Source of the DNA: an uncultured Mitsuokella sp.
GTDB taxonomy: Bacteria > Bacillota > Negativicutes > Selenomonadales > Selenomonadaceae
DNA length: 12,415 nucleotides
Reading direction: 5' to 3'
Assembly: GCA_900770895.1 (NCBI GenBank)
Contig: CAAGMF010000193.1
Span: forward strand, 1-12,415
Shown here one piece after another: positions 1-6,425 of the stretch (position 1 is the first letter of the stretch; each line of letters begins with the position of its first letter). The notes beneath the pieces are model-generated. The model did no database searches, had not been told where the DNA came from, and saw nothing but the letters and a program-made list of their open reading frames with translations. The position numbers and the translations under genes were made by a program.

Positions 1-12
1 AGCAATCCCGCG

Positions 13-53
13 GAAAGTACTTTCGTTCAAGCGTAGCGCGTTTAAGTACTTTC
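13..53. repeat. Inverted repeat pair around AAGTACTT
   Basis: GAAAGTACTTTC at 13-24 is a perfect 12-base palindrome. The related TTAAGTACTTTC lies at 42-53. Because each copy is self-complementary, the copies can also pair with each other: 13-22 with 44-53 gives a 10-bp stem around a 21-base loop. No U-tract follows, so this is not an intrinsic terminator. It could be a pair of protein-binding sites or a structured RNA end of an upstream transcript; its role is unknown. Confidence 0.55.
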
Positions 54-230
54 AAGGGACCTATTAATGGGAAAAATTTGCTTTTAGCCAAACCACAATA
101 GCGGAATGAAGGAATCATGCCTGCCGCGGTACTACATGCTTAGGCTTGACGATATGCTATTTCGTTATAGCCCAATCCCGACGGGCTTAGGTTATTATTG
201 ATTCAGTGTCCGCCGGTTTTGGTGAAAAAC

Positions 231-249
231 ATGTACTTTTGTACAACAT
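231..249. promoter_or_regulatory. GTAC-centred palindrome upstream of malL promoter
   Basis: The stretch has the form ATGTAC-TTTT-GTACAACAT and contains the perfect palindrome TTGTACAA at 239-246. It lies about 36-54 bases before the -10 box of malL, a position that suits an activator or repressor site. It does not match the CcpA cre consensus that would be expected for carbon control. An operator role is an inference from position and symmetry only. Confidence 0.3.
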
Positions 250-284
250 GATGGCTGGAGACAGAAAAAATGGAGCGGCACCTG

Positions 285-290
285 TATAAT
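285..290 (+). promoter_or_regulatory. -10 box of the malL promoter
   Basis: A perfect TATAAT lies 55 bases before the malL start and would give a leader of about 50 bases. No good -35 hexamer is present at 16-18 bases spacing (cagaaa at 17 bases). The promoter may therefore be weak or activator-dependent, which would suit an inducible sugar hydrolase. The -10 box is direct sequence evidence; the regulation is inferred. Confidence 0.5.
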
Positions 291-345
291 AAAGCTGTAT
301 ACGTGAATAATCTCAATGGTGTATTGCTCTGGGGGATGTTGAACG

Positions 346-2031
346 ATGGAAGAAAAGCAGGCATGGTGGAAAGAAGCCGTAATCTATCAGATCTATCCGC
401 GCAGCTTCGCGGACTCGAATGGCGACGGGATCGGGGATCTGAACGGGATACGGGCGCATCTCGCCTACCTCGCGAAGCTGGGCGTCGACGTGATATGGCT
501 GTCGCCGATATACGCCTCGCCGAATGACGACAATGGCTACGATATCTCGGACTACCGGGCAATCATGAAAGAATTCGGCACGATGGCAGATTTCGATGCC
601 CTGCTGTCTGAGGCACATGAGCTGGGACTGAAGATCGTCATGGACCTCGTCGTGAATCATACATCGGACGAACATGCCTGGTTCATCGAGAGCCGGCGGT
701 CAAAGGATAACCCGTATCGCGATTTCTATATCTGGCGGCCGGGCCGGGAGGGACAGGCACCCAACAACTGGGAATCGTATTTCAGCGGTCCGGCCTGGCA
801 GTATGATGTCACGACAGGCGAGTACTACCTGCATTGCTTTTCAAAGAAGCAGCCGGATCTGAACTGGGAGAACGAGAAGGTGCGGCAGGCCGTCTATGAT
901 ATGATGACCTGGTGGTGCGATAAGGGCATCGATGGTTTCCGCATGGATGTCATAAGCATGATTTCCAAAGACCAGTCATTCCCCGATGGTCCGATCAAGG
1001 ATGATGGCTATGGCGACCTGACGCCGCATGTATGCAACGGTCCGCGGGTGCATGAGTTCCTGCAGGAAATGAATCGTCAGGTGCTGAGCCATTATGATCT
1101 GCTGACAGTAGGCGAGGCAGCGGGCGTCACGATCGATGAGGCGAAGAAATACGCGCGCAACGATGGCCGGGAGCTCGACATGGTGTTCCAGTTCGAGCAT
1201 GTAGAGGGGGGACTCAACGGCGCCAAAGGCATCATCGGCAAATGGACGACCGACCGGCCGAAAATGAAATGCGTGCGCAAGATACTGAACAAATGGCAGA
1301 CCGAGCTCGAGGGGAAGGCGTGGAATTCGCTCTATTGGGACAACCATGACCAGCCGCGCTGCGTGTCGCGGTTCGGCAACGATTCACCGGAGTATCGCGT
1401 GCTGTCAGCCAAGATGCTGGCTACCTGCCTGCATATGCAGAAAGGGACGCCATACATCTATCAGGGCGAGGAAATCGGCATGACGAACCGTCCGTTCACT
1501 TCTCTGGCTGACTGCCGCGACCTCGAGGAGATCAATGCCTATCATCAATATGTCGAGGGGCAGAAAAAGCTGTCGGCAGAGCAGCTGTTCGCGTGCTTCA
1601 CTGCGATGGCACGCGACAATGCCCGCACGCCGATGCAGTGGGATGACACGGCACAGGTTGGCTTCACGACCGGCAAGCCATGGATCGATGTGAATCCGAA
1701 CTATCGGGAAATCAATGTGGCAGCAGCCCTGCAGGACAAGGATTCCATTTTCTACTATTATCAGAAGCTGATACGGCTGCGTCATGAGAACCCGATCATC
1801 GTCTATGGTACATTCGAGCCGCTGCTCGAGGATGATGAGGCCGTATATGCCTACGCGCGCCATGATCAGGGACAGAAGCTCCTCGTGGCCTGCAACTGGA
1901 CGGCCGAAGAGGTTTCCTGCCATCTATTCGATGGGCAGCTCGGTCAGGAGCTCATCAGCAATTACACCATGCACAAGCCTGGCGTATTGCAGCCATATGA
2001 GGCGCGCGTACTGCTGATGCCAGAGGAATAA
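346..2031 (+). CDS. malL: Oligo-1,6-glucosidase (GH13 alpha-glucosidase)
   Basis: This is a cytoplasmic glycoside hydrolase family 13 enzyme that releases glucose from the non-reducing end of isomalto-oligosaccharides. The 561 residues match the usual family length and there is no signal peptide. Visible family regions are region I DLVVNH (about 100-104), the nucleophile in GFRMDV (Asp201), the acid/base in TVGEA (Glu257) and the transition-state Asp335 in WDNHDQ. Val202 directly after the nucleophile is, within this subfamily, the residue associated with alpha-1,6 rather than alpha-1,4 specificity (maltases carry Thr or Ala). The QGEEIGM, NARTPMQWD and NPNYREINV stretches closely resemble Bacillus oligo-1,6-glucosidase as I remember it. 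Trehalose-6-phosphate hydrolase is a less likely alternative. The start is chosen on GGGGG at 331-335, ten bases upstream. No transporter or regulator gene is adjacent, and no terminator is evident after the stop. Confidence 0.93.
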   Translation: MEEKQAWWKEAVIYQIYPRSFADSNGDGIGDLNGIRAHLAYLAKLGVDVIWLSPIYASPNDDNGYDISDYRAIMKEFGTMADFDALLSEAHELGLKIVMDLVVNHTSDEHAWFIESRRSKDNPYRDFYIWRPGREGQAPNNWESYFSGPAWQYDVTTGEYYLHCFSKKQPDLNWENEKVRQAVYDMMTWWCDKGIDGFRMDVISMISKDQSFPDGPIKDDGYGDLTPHVCNGPRVHEFLQEMNRQVLSHYDLLTVGEAAGVTIDEAKKYARNDGRELDMVFQFEHVEGGLNGAKGIIGKWTTDRPKMKCVRKILNKWQTELEGKAWNSLYWDNHDQPRCVSRFGNDSPEYRVLSAKMLATCLHMQKGTPYIYQGEEIGMTNRPFTSLADCRDLEEINAYHQYVEGQKKLSAEQLFACFTAMARDNARTPMQWDDTAQVGFTTGKPWIDVNPNYREINVAAALQDKDSIFYYYQKLIRLRHENPIIVYGTFEPLLEDDEAVYAYARHDQGQKLLVACNWTAEEVSCHLFDGQLGQELISNYTMHKPGVLQPYEARVLLMPEE

Positions 2032-2092
2032 GAGCATCTAGCGGCCTATGATTCCTGATATCCAGCCGGGGCGGAGCAAGAAAATCATTTGC

Positions 2093-2108
2093 CAAGTAAA
2101 ATTACTTG
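2093..2108. promoter_or_regulatory. Operator-like inverted repeat on the ylxM promoter
   Basis: CAAGTAAAATTACTTG is a perfect 7-2-7 inverted repeat. Its right arm covers the first three bases of the -35 hexamer at 2106-2111. Such placement is typical of repressor operators, but the repeat is AT-rich and could also act as an UP-like element. No regulator can be assigned from sequence. Confidence 0.4.
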
Positions 2109-2134
2109 ACAGAGCCAGCCGCCTCGGCTATAAT
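2106..2134 (+). promoter_or_regulatory. Consensus sigma-A promoter of the ylxM-trmD operon
   Basis: TTGACA (2106-2111) and TATAAT (2129-2134) are separated by exactly 17 bases, a perfect match to the vegetative consensus. Transcription would start near 2141, giving a leader of about 65 bases before ylxM. A strong constitutive promoter suits the SRP and ribosomal genes downstream. Confidence 0.93.
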
Positions 2135-2207
2135 ATCAATGTCAAGCCGAAAGCCTTGGCAATACTATGGCATGTCAGTCCGGCATGCGCGGGGATGGAG
2201 GATACTT

Positions 2208-2570
2208 ATGCTAGAGGATTTCCTTCATCTGTCGGCTTTGTTCGATCTTTATGGCGCATTGCTGACATCGAAGCAGCAGGAATGCCTGAAGCTCCAGCTC
2301 TACGATGATTTATCGTTGTCCGAGATCGGGGAGCAGCTGGGGATATCGCGTCAGGCAGTGTATGACAATATCCATCGTGCCGAGCGGGCGATGTCGGATT
2401 ACGAGGCAAAGCTCGGTCTGGTGGCTCGCTACGAGACGGAGCGCGAGGTCCTGCGAGAGCTTTATGGCGACATAAAGGCTCTGAAAGGACTCGACGAAGC
2501 TGCGACCGCGGAACACATTGATGAGATATTAGGGCGGCTGGAGCCATTGCTCAGCGGTCTGCCCGAATAA
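2208..2570 (+). CDS. ylxM: YlxM family helix-turn-helix protein (UPF0122)
   Basis: This is a small all-helical protein of 120 residues with a sigma-70 region 4-like helix-turn-helix at about 33-62 (DDLSLSEIGEQLGISRQAVY). It belongs to the YlxM/UPF0122 family, which is usually encoded directly before ffh and is thought to modulate the signal recognition particle pathway. The C-terminal half (about 63-118) is charged and helical. The start at 2208 is fixed by GGAGGA at 2197-2202, five bases upstream; a longer reading from TTG 2106 would begin inside the promoter. It is first in the operon, and ffh follows after 23 bases. DNA or SRP binding is inferred from the family and not visible here. Confidence 0.92.
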   Translation: MLEDFLHLSALFDLYGALLTSKQQECLKLQLYDDLSLSEIGEQLGISRQAVYDNIHRAERAMSDYEAKLGLVARYETEREVLRELYGDIKALKGLDEAATAEHIDEILGRLEPLLSGLPE

Positions 2571-2593
2571 ATCATAATACAGAGGTAAGCATA

Positions 2594-3970
2594 TTGTTCG
2601 ATTCTCTTTCCGAACGCCTCCAGGAGACGTTCAAGAAGCTGCGCGGACATGGCAAGCTCACGGAGCAGGATGTCGATGCAGCGATGCGCGAAGTGCGCAT
2701 GGCGTTGCTCGAGGCCGATGTGAATTTCCGTGTGGTTAAAGACTTCGTAAAGAAAGTCAAAGAGCGGGCCATCGGTCAGAAAGTCCTCGATACGCTGACA
2801 CCGGCTCAGGTCGTAGTCGGCATCGTCAACGAGGAGCTGACCGAGCTCCTGGGCGGCACCGAGAGCCGGATCAACATGAGCTCGCAGCCGCCGACCGTCA
2901 TCATGATGGCCGGCCTGCAGGGCGCCGGCAAGACGACGTCGGCCGGCAAGCTCGGTCTCGCGCTCAAGAAGCAGGGCAAGCGTCCGCTGCTCGTGGCCTG
3001 CGATATCTATCGCCCCGCAGCAATCAAACAGCTGCAGGTCGTGGGTGGTCAGCTCGACCTGCCGGTATTCACGATGCCGGAGGGCACGGATGCTGTGACG
3101 ATTGCGCGCGAATCCATCGCGTACTCCCAGTCGCATGCCCGTGACGTCGTCATCATCGATACCGCTGGTCGCCTGCAGATTGATGAAAAACTCATGCAGG
3201 AGCTGCGCGATATCAAAGCAGCGGTTCATCCGCACGAGATATTGCTTGTCGTCGATGCCATGACCGGTCAGGAATCGGTCAATGTCGCCAAGGAGTTCAA
3301 CGAGAGCCTCGGCCTCGACGGTGTCGTCATGACGAAGCTCGATGGTGATGCCCGCGGTGGCGCGGCGCTTTCCATCAAGTCGGTCACCGGTGTGCCAATC
3401 AAGTTCGTCGGCATGGGTGAGAAGCTCGAGGCGCTCGAGGTGTTCCATCCCGACCGCATGGCTTCACGCATCCTCGGCATGGGCGATGTCCTGTCGCTCG
3501 TCGAGAAGGCGCAGGCGACATTCGACGCTGAAGAAGCGAAGAAGATGGAGCAGAAGCTCCGGCGCAACGAGTTCACGCTCGACGACTTCCTCTCGCAGAT
3601 GCAGCAGGTCAAGAAGCTCGGTTCGCTCGAGAATATCCTGAGCCTCATACCGGGCATGGGCGGCATCAAGAAGCAGCTCGAAGGTCAGGATATCGATCTC
3701 GATGGCAAGGAAATGCGCCAGATCGAGGCCATCATCCGCTCGATGACACCGGCGGAGCGGGCCGATACGAGCATCATCAACGGCTCGCGCCGCAAGCGCA
3801 TAGCGATGGGGTCCGGCACGAGAGTGCAGGATGTCAACCGGCTGCTCAAGCAGTTCGGCGAGATGCGCAAGATGATGAAAAAAATGAAGAAAATGCAAAA
3901 AGGCAAGAAGTTCAAAGGTCTGCCGGGACTCGGCGGACTGGGCGGAGGATTCCCGAAGCTCCCGTTCTGA
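2594..3970 (+). CDS. ffh: Signal recognition particle protein Ffh (SRP54)
   Basis: Ffh is the GTPase of the bacterial SRP. With 4.5S/6S RNA it binds signal sequences on nascent chains and docks them at FtsY on the membrane. The 458 residues show the N-domain (1 to about 90), the G-domain with P-loop GLQGAGKTT (107-115), DIYRPAA (137-143), DTAGR (189-193) and TKLDGDARGG (247-256), and a Met-rich M-domain (about 300-435) with the RNA-binding stretch SRRKRIAMGSGT (398-409). The C-terminus is a glycine-rich tail ending KLPF. The start codon is TTG at 2594, supported by AGAGGT seven bases upstream and by alignment with known Ffh N-termini; no ATG is available nearby. It lies between ylxM and rpsP, the common Firmicute order. 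Confidence 0.98.
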   Translation: MFDSLSERLQETFKKLRGHGKLTEQDVDAAMREVRMALLEADVNFRVVKDFVKKVKERAIGQKVLDTLTPAQVVVGIVNEELTELLGGTESRINMSSQPPTVIMMAGLQGAGKTTSAGKLGLALKKQGKRPLLVACDIYRPAAIKQLQVVGGQLDLPVFTMPEGTDAVTIARESIAYSQSHARDVVIIDTAGRLQIDEKLMQELRDIKAAVHPHEILLVVDAMTGQESVNVAKEFNESLGLDGVVMTKLDGDARGGAALSIKSVTGVPIKFVGMGEKLEALEVFHPDRMASRILGMGDVLSLVEKAQATFDAEEAKKMEQKLRRNEFTLDDFLSQMQQVKKLGSLENILSLIPGMGGIKKQLEGQDIDLDGKEMRQIEAIIRSMTPAERADTSIINGSRRKRIAMGSGTRVQDVNRLLKQFGEMRKMMKKMKKMQKGKKFKGLPGLGGLGGGFPKLPF

Positions 3971-3998
3971 CAGCCAGTTGCATTAGATATTATTTTCA

Positions 3999-4012
3999 GC
4001 TGCTCTGGCAGC
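3999..4012 (+). other. Small hairpin before the rpsP ribosome binding site
   Basis: GCTGC (3999-4003) pairs with GCAGC (4008-4012) around a TCTG tetraloop, ending four bases before the Shine-Dalgarno run at 4016-4024. It lacks a U-tract and is not a terminator. It might influence processing or translation of rpsP, but five base pairs is weak evidence. Confidence 0.3.
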
Positions 4013-4029
4013 GAAAGGTGGTGAATCAA

Positions 4030-4299
4030 ATGGCAGTAAAGATCCGTCTGAATCGCATGGGTGCAAAGAAGAACCCGTTCTATCGCATCGTAGTGGCTGA
4101 TTCGCGTTTCCCGCGTGACGGCCGTTTCATCGAGGTACTCGGTAACTATGATCCGTCCAAGCAGCCGGCTCTCGTCAATATCGACGAGGAGAAGGTCATC
4201 GACTGGATGAACAAGGGCGCGCAGCCGACCGATACCGTAAAGAATCTGCTGAGCAAGCAGGGCATCATGGCCAAGTTTGCAGCAGCTAAGAAACACTGA
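4030..4299 (+). CDS. rpsP: 30S ribosomal protein S16
   Basis: S16 is a primary-binding protein of the 30S subunit that contacts the 5' domain of 16S rRNA and is needed for subunit assembly. The 89-residue product opens with the diagnostic MAVKIRLNRMGAKK and continues with PFYRIVVADSR and GNYDPSKQP, all typical of the family. Two in-frame GTG codons at 4018 and 4021 give a longer reading, but they lie within the Shine-Dalgarno run AGGTGGTGA (4016-4024). The ATG at 4030, five bases after it, is therefore the start. It sits 59 bases after ffh; khpA follows after 17 bases. Confidence 0.98.
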   Translation: MAVKIRLNRMGAKKNPFYRIVVADSRFPRDGRFIEVLGNYDPSKQPALVNIDEEKVIDWMNKGAQPTDTVKNLLSKQGIMAKFAAAKKH

Positions 4300-4316
4300 G
4301 CACCGAGGTGTATGAC

Positions 4317-4544
4317 ATGAAAGAATTAGTTGAAGTCATCGCCAAAGCCTTGGTGGACAGCCCGGATGCTGTTCATGTCGATGAGACAGAGTCAGACCGT
4401 CAGGTGACGCTGACTCTGCATGTCGCGGAAGAGGATATGGGCAGGGTCATCGGCCGCCAGGGACGCATTGCCAAGGCGATGCGTACTGTGGTAAAGGCCG
4501 CGGCCGTCCGAGAGAATAAGAAAGTCTCGGTTGAGATTAGTTGA
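4317..4544 (+). CDS. khpA: KH-domain RNA-binding protein KhpA
   Basis: This is a 75-residue single KH-domain protein. The RNA-binding GXXG loop is GRQG (46-49), within VIGRQGRIAKAMRTVV. KhpA proteins form a complex with KhpB (Jag/EloR) and bind many RNAs, affecting cell division and elongation in several Firmicutes; that role comes from the family. The position between rpsP and ylqD/rimM is conserved in Firmicutes. GAGGTG at 4305-4310, six bases before ATG 4317, decides the start over an in-frame GTG at 4308 that lies inside the ribosome binding site. A large hairpin follows the stop codon directly. Confidence 0.95.
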   Translation: MKELVEVIAKALVDSPDAVHVDETESDRQVTLTLHVAEEDMGRVIGRQGRIAKAMRTVVKAAAVRENKKVSVEIS

Positions 4545-4579
4545 TGATAGCGGCAGAGCCATAGCTTTGCCGCTATTAT
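4544..4579 (+). other. Strong intra-operon stem-loop between khpA and ylqD
   Basis: ATAGCGGCA (4547-4555) pairs perfectly with TGCCGCTAT (4568-4576). The inner bases 4556-4559 and 4564-4567 continue the stem (one G-U) to a CATA tetraloop, and three outer pairs (4544-4546 with 4577-4579, one G-U) extend it to about 16 bp. The bases that follow are gatatctag, so there is no U-tract and this is not a standard intrinsic terminator. It may be an RNA processing, pausing or stability element that sets the expression of ylqD-rimM-trmD relative to rpsP-khpA. Confidence 0.65.
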
Positions 4580-4607
4580 GATATCTAGAATGTATAGGAG
4601 AAGACAA

Positions 4608-5039
4608 ATGGACAGCATATACCTGAAAGCCCCGGTGACCGTAAAGGCCAAGCTCACGGAGAAGCTCAAGACCCGCATGCTGAACGATATGGATGAAGCT
4701 ATCAAGCGGGCAGAGCTCGAGGTCCAGCAGCTCAACATCCAGGAGAAGCGCGTGCTCGATGAGAACAAGCCGGCGAATCCGGATGTACCGACGCCGGATG
4801 AGATCAACCGCATCGGTGCCATCCAGCAGCAGTTCGGCCAGGAGAAGCAGAAGCGCCTGCAGTATCGCCAGGAGACCATGAGCAAGCGCGAGGAGCTCGA
4901 CGGACTGGCAATCGGTGCCGAGATCGTACAGGGCACGCTCGAGCGTCAGGTCGAAGTCAAGGTCGGTGACGATATGCGCGAGATCATGAATGTCGAGATA
5001 CTCGTCGAGGACGACAAGATTGTCGCTATCCGGGGCTGA
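4608..5039 (+). CDS. ylqD: YlqD family protein
   Basis: This 143-residue protein of the YlqD family has no established function. The N-terminal part (about 5-25) is followed by a charged, Gln- and Glu-rich helical region (about 20-100) that looks like a broken coiled coil with a Pro-rich linker near 54-63 (NKPANPDVPTPDE). The C-terminal part (about 103-143) is beta-like and ends in DKIVAIRG. No signal peptide or membrane segment is visible. The start at 4608 is supported by AGGAGAAG at 4596-4603; an in-frame ATG at 4578 falls at the base of the upstream hairpin and has no ribosome binding site. Only one base separates its stop from rimM, suggesting translational coupling. Confidence 0.88.
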   Translation: MDSIYLKAPVTVKAKLTEKLKTRMLNDMDEAIKRAELEVQQLNIQEKRVLDENKPANPDVPTPDEINRIGAIQQQFGQEKQKRLQYRQETMSKREELDGLAIGAEIVQGTLERQVEVKVGDDMREIMNVEILVEDDKIVAIRG

Positions 5040-5040
5040 T

Positions 5041-5547
5041 ATGGCACAGAAACAGGAGACGGAGCGCATCATCATCGGCAAGGTCGGGGCTCCGCACGGC
5101 GTCAGAGGCGAGGTGCGCATCATACCGGAGACGGATTTCCCTGAGCGGTTCCGCGATATGAAGGAAGTCCAGGTCGGCGATGAGCTGCTCCATATCACGA
5201 GCGTGAAATATCACGGCAATGTGATATTGATGGCTTTCCGCGAGTATCAGCAGCGTGAGCAGGTAGCGGCCTTGAACGGCCGCCTGCTCACGGTGACGCG
5301 GTCCGAGGCCGTGCCGCTCGAGGAAGGCACCTACTATATCAGCGATATCGTAGGACTGCGCGTCTTTGATACTGCCGGTCAGGAGATCGGCGTCGTCGAC
5401 GATGTGTTCCAGACCGGAGCCAACGATGTCTATCAGGTGCGCAAGCTGGATGGGCAGACGCAGCTGCTGGCGGCGATTCACGATGTCGTGAAGAAAATCG
5501 ACGTGCCCGGCGGCCGCATGGTTGTCGATGTGCCGGAGGAAATCTGA
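5041..5547 (+). CDS. rimM: Ribosome maturation factor RimM
   Basis: RimM assists late maturation of the 30S head through contact with S19 and 16S rRNA. The 168 residues contain the N-terminal RimM beta-barrel (about 9-88; IIIGKVGAPHGVRGEVRI) and a C-terminal PRC-barrel (about 95-168; YYISDIVGLRV, TGANDVYQV, DVVKKIDV). The usual LIPA-type stretch before the last helix reads LLAAIHDVV, lacking the common proline, a small deviation. The ribosome binding site is weak (GGGG 5032-5035) and the ATG is one base after the ylqD stop, so translation is probably coupled. The stop overlaps the trmD start by one base (TGATG). Confidence 0.96.
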   Translation: MAQKQETERIIIGKVGAPHGVRGEVRIIPETDFPERFRDMKEVQVGDELLHITSVKYHGNVILMAFREYQQREQVAALNGRLLTVTRSEAVPLEEGTYYISDIVGLRVFDTAGQEIGVVDDVFQTGANDVYQVRKLDGQTQLLAAIHDVVKKIDVPGGRMVVDVPEEI

Positions 5548-6284
5548 TGCGATTCGATATGCTCACGCTGTTCCCGGCCATGATGGAAGCCTATTTTGCC
5601 GATAGCATCATGGCCAGAGCCATAGATGGCGGCCTGCTCGAGGTCCACTATACGAACTACCGTGACTACTCGACCGACAAGCATCATCACGTCGATGACT
5701 CGCCGTTCGGCGGCGGGGCCGGCATGGTGCTGAAGCCGGAGCCGCTGTTCGCAGCGGTGCGCGATGTGGCGGAGGCCTCTGCGATACCGGCGGAGCGGCG
5801 CCGCATCCTGATCATGGACCCTGCCGGAGCCGTGTTCACGCAGACGAAGGCCAAGGAGCTGGCCACCTATGAACAACTCATATTCATCTGCGGCCACTAT
5901 GAGGGCTACGATGCGCGCATCACGGACTATCTGGCCGATGAGGCACTCTCGATCGGCGACTATGTCCTGACGGGCGGCGAGCTGCCGGCCATGGTCATCG
6001 CGGATGCGGTAGCCCGCATGATACCGGGCGTCCTCGGGGCCGCTGATTCAGCGGCGACGGATTCGTTCTATGCCGGGCTGCTCGAGTATCCGCAGTATAC
6101 GCGGCCACGTGACTTCGAGGGGCATGAGGTCCCCGAGGTCCTGCTGTCGGGCGATCATCAGCGCATCGCGCGCTGGCGTCGCCAGCAGCAGCTCGAGCGC
6201 ACCCGGACCCGGCGACCGGATCTGCTGGCGACAGCCCCTCTGACCGAGGAGGATCGTCGCTATCTGGCCAGTCTCGATAAGTGA
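5547..6284 (+). CDS. trmD: tRNA (guanine-N1-)-methyltransferase TrmD
   Basis: TrmD transfers a methyl group from S-adenosylmethionine to N1 of G37 in tRNAs with G36, which prevents +1 frameshifting. The 245 residues fit the family. Visible are the N-terminal MRFDMLTLFP, the GGGAGMVLKPEP loop (55-66), the trefoil-knot SAM site with GHYEGYDAR (116-124) and SIGDYVLTGGE (135-145), and the DSF motif with the likely catalytic Asp172. The basic C-terminal domain (about 180-245) handles tRNA. The start ATG overlaps the rimM stop. It is the last gene of the operon, with the terminator seven bases after its stop. Confidence 0.98.
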   Translation: MRFDMLTLFPAMMEAYFADSIMARAIDGGLLEVHYTNYRDYSTDKHHHVDDSPFGGGAGMVLKPEPLFAAVRDVAEASAIPAERRRILIMDPAGAVFTQTKAKELATYEQLIFICGHYEGYDARITDYLADEALSIGDYVLTGGELPAMVIADAVARMIPGVLGAADSAATDSFYAGLLEYPQYTRPRDFEGHEVPEVLLSGDHQRIARWRRQQQLERTRTRRPDLLATAPLTEEDRRYLASLDK

Positions 6285-6290
6285 TTGTTA

Positions 6291-6331
6291 TCGTACTATG
6301 AATTGATTGCCAGTTCATAGTACGATTTTTT
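6291..6331 (+). terminator. Intrinsic terminator of the ylxM-trmD operon
   Basis: A perfect 12-bp stem (TCGTACTATGAA 6291-6302 with TTCATAGTACGA 6314-6325) has an 11-base loop and is followed by six T residues. This closes the operon before any rplS gene. Confidence 0.95.
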
Positions 6332-6364
6332 ATTGTGAGTTTTATAAAATGGTCATGCGTCCTA

Positions 6365-6392
6365 TTTCATAATTAAAATTATTTGCTATAAT
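6365..6392 (+). promoter_or_regulatory. Extended -10 promoter of the chemoreceptor gene
   Basis: TGCTATAAT at 6384-6392 is a TGn-extended consensus -10 box. The best -35 candidate is TTTCAT (6365-6370), 16 bases upstream, matching poorly as extended -10 promoters allow. A 6-2-6 AT palindrome (6369-6382) lies in the spacer; in such AT-rich sequence it may be chance. Confidence 0.7.
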
Positions 6393-6425
6393 GGATGATA
6401 GATGGTTTAGGAATGGTGAGAAAGG

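Larger units (their letters stand above)
1..284. other. Non-coding upstream region of malL
   Basis: No convincing gene lies between the window start and the malL promoter. The three + strand frames open at base 1 all close early (stops near 34-36, 65-67 and just past 100), and none shows a recognisable C-terminus, so a partial upstream gene cannot be supported. The stretch is AT-richer than the genes. It holds an inverted/direct repeat pair (13-53), a short GC hairpin (agccc 169-173 with gggct 183-187, nine-base loop) and an imperfect GTAC-centred palindrome (231-249). No T-box, riboswitch, tRNA or IS end was recognised. Confidence 0.6.

Noticed and set aside
2..104. Open + strand frames at the window start that could be the end of an upstream gene
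   Set aside because: They are too short (11 to about 33 codons), the three readings compete, and the palindromic repeat lies within them, so no protein can be supported.
117..143. Eight-codon frame (MPAAVLHA) after AAGGA, a possible leader peptide
   Set aside because: The spacing to the putative ribosome binding site is too short, and no attenuator structure or regulatory codon run follows.
146..170. TTGACG followed by TTATAG as a promoter
   Set aside because: The spacer is only 13 bases, too short for sigma-A recognition, and nothing suitable lies at 17 bases.
270..527. 85-codon reading frame overlapping the malL start, with GGAG upstream
   Set aside because: It contains the malL -10 box, runs mostly through malL in another frame and its product has low-complexity Arg-rich sequence typical of an out-of-frame reading.
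2462..3448. 328-codon minus-strand frame opposite ylxM and ffh
   Set aside because: It lies opposite clearly real genes and has no recognisable domain; GC-rich third positions produce long antisense frames here.
4578..4607. Upstream in-frame ATG that would lengthen YlqD by ten residues
   Set aside because: It lies at the foot of the large hairpin and has no ribosome binding site, whereas ATG 4608 has AGGAGAAG well placed.
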